Positions 63,518 through 64,000 of a DNA stretch of 64,000 bases are shown here, piece after piece. The position numbers were made by a program, and so were the translations under genes. The stretch is from Rhodocytophaga rosea (GTDB lineage: Bacteria; Bacteroidota; Bacteroidia; Cytophagales; 172606-1). The notes beneath the pieces are model-generated. The model was not told the DNA's origin, did not search any database, and saw only the letters and a program-made list of their open reading frames with translations. Every line of letters begins with the position of its first letter. The stretch's first letter is position 1. Where the stretch lies: contig NZ_CP048222.1 in NCBI RefSeq assembly GCF_010119975.1, positions 6,424,501 to 6,488,500 of the forward strand, read 5' to 3'.

Positions 63518-63852
63518 AGCCCAGCCAGTTTAATGCTATGGGGCGGAACCAGTTGCCAGAGTTGGGTGCGTAATTCCTGAATGTCTTGTATGGCCCGGCT
63601 GCCTGCTGGTGTAAGTGTAAACAGTCGCTTTCGTCTTCCTCCCCGTTCGGCAGTAGCACCTCCTAATTGAGATTTTACAAAGCCTTTCTCCTCTAAGCGA
63701 ATCAGCGTATTGTGTACCGTGCCAAAAGTAACTTGCCTGCCAGTTTGCTGCTCCAGTTCCTGACTTACGGTAACACCATATGCCTCCCCATCCAGGATGG
63801 CAACCATTAGTAAAACCATTTCTTCAAATTCTCCCAAATAGGTTCTTTTCAT
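63514..63852 (-). CDS. PadR family transcriptional regulator
   Basis: 112 residues. A winged helix of the PadR type: LGEFEEMVLLMVAILDGEAYGVTVSQELEQQTGRQVTFGTVHNTLIRLEEKGFVKSQLG and the Arg-rich wing AERGGRRKRLFTLTPAGSRAI. A short C-terminal helix for dimerisation follows. It is the first gene of a seven-gene operon and overlaps the first permease by 4 bp. In Acidobacteria and some other groups PadR genes of this type stand in front of orphan permease genes, so it is likely to repress the operon. A palindromic candidate site lies just upstream. The effector may be a signal sensed by the permeases, by inference. Confidence 0.93.
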   Translation of the reverse strand: MKRTYLGEFEEMVLLMVAILDGEAYGVTVSQELEQQTGRQVTFGTVHNTLIRLEEKGFVKSQLGGATAERGGRRKRLFTLTPAGSRAIQDIQELRTQLWQLVPPHSIKLAGL

Positions 63853-63857
63853 CGTCT

Positions 63858-63893
63858 TTGGTATTAGTCTATATTTTGTCGTACAAATACCAA
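63858..63893 (-). promoter_or_regulatory. Candidate PadR operator
   Basis: TTGGTATT and AATACCAA (8-bp arms, 63858-63865 and 63886-63893) with a 20-bp spacer that contains TGTCGTACA, a smaller dyad. It lies 5 bp upstream of the PadR start. It is the only symmetric element in the 148 bp at the end of the window. The role is inferred from position. Confidence 0.45.
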
Positions 63894-64000
63894 GCCGATT
63901 TTATAAATTACTCATATTCAGATAATTATGAGAGAATTAAGCATAGAATAGTGTAAATTCTGTTATGCCTACGAACAGTAAGTGTCCGGTTTAGTGCATG

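Overview
The window looks like chromosome of a Bacteroidota bacterium, most likely order Cytophagales. The evidence is a SusC/SusD outer-membrane pair, a secreted protease ending in a type IX secretion (Por) sorting domain, a periplasmic-propeller hybrid sensor kinase, candidate promoters of the TTG / TAnnTTTG type, and many small single-domain accessory proteins. I see no rRNA, tRNA, CRISPR array, transposase or phage gene.

Layout. 1-6.5 kb: a frameshifted alpha/beta hydrolase and a TetR regulator that share an identical 20-bp operator, a small secreted protein, and a 1415-residue hybrid two-component sensor. 6.7-13.7 kb: a sulfatase, small unknown or monooxygenase-like proteins, a divergent QueA-like protein paired with a short-chain dehydrogenase, a GAF-LuxR regulator and an AraC regulator. 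13.9-23.7 kb: an accessory run of VOC, HAD, DinB, RibD-like, isochorismatase, DUF3052, glycolipid-binding and DUF1801 proteins, a deaminase, and two AraC-type regulators, each with a pair of direct repeats 21-22 bp apart upstream. 23.9-30.8 kb: an ArsR regulator, an AT-rich palindrome and a complete RND efflux system (adaptor, pump, TolC). A 700-bp non-coding gap inside this cluster carries two hairpins with the same GAGA loop and covarying stems.

30.8-47.5 kb: two paralogous small proteins, a SusC/SusD pair ending in a 23-bp-stem terminator, an acetyltransferase and P-loop pair, an ArsR-SRPBCC pair with a 22-bp inverted-repeat operator, a CGNR regulator divergent from an EamA exporter with a 13-bp inverted repeat between them, a LuxR response regulator, a perfect 52-bp palindrome, a 1450-residue subtilase with seven 60-residue repeats, and a truncated hemoglobin.

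47.6-63.9 kb is the most striking part. One minus-strand operon holds a PadR regulator followed by six tandem paralogous FtsX/MacB-type permeases. Spacings are 2-8 bp, with a 4-bp overlap at the first junction. Every permease starts with the same roughly 70-residue cytoplasmic prefix containing an invariant EEVEGDL motif, and no ABC ATPase is encoded in the window. The last permease is broken by a frameshift at a run of six G. The layout resembles the PadR-linked orphan permeases described in Acidobacteria. The working idea is that PadR controls, and may sense through, a set of ATPase-less or ATPase-sharing membrane proteins.
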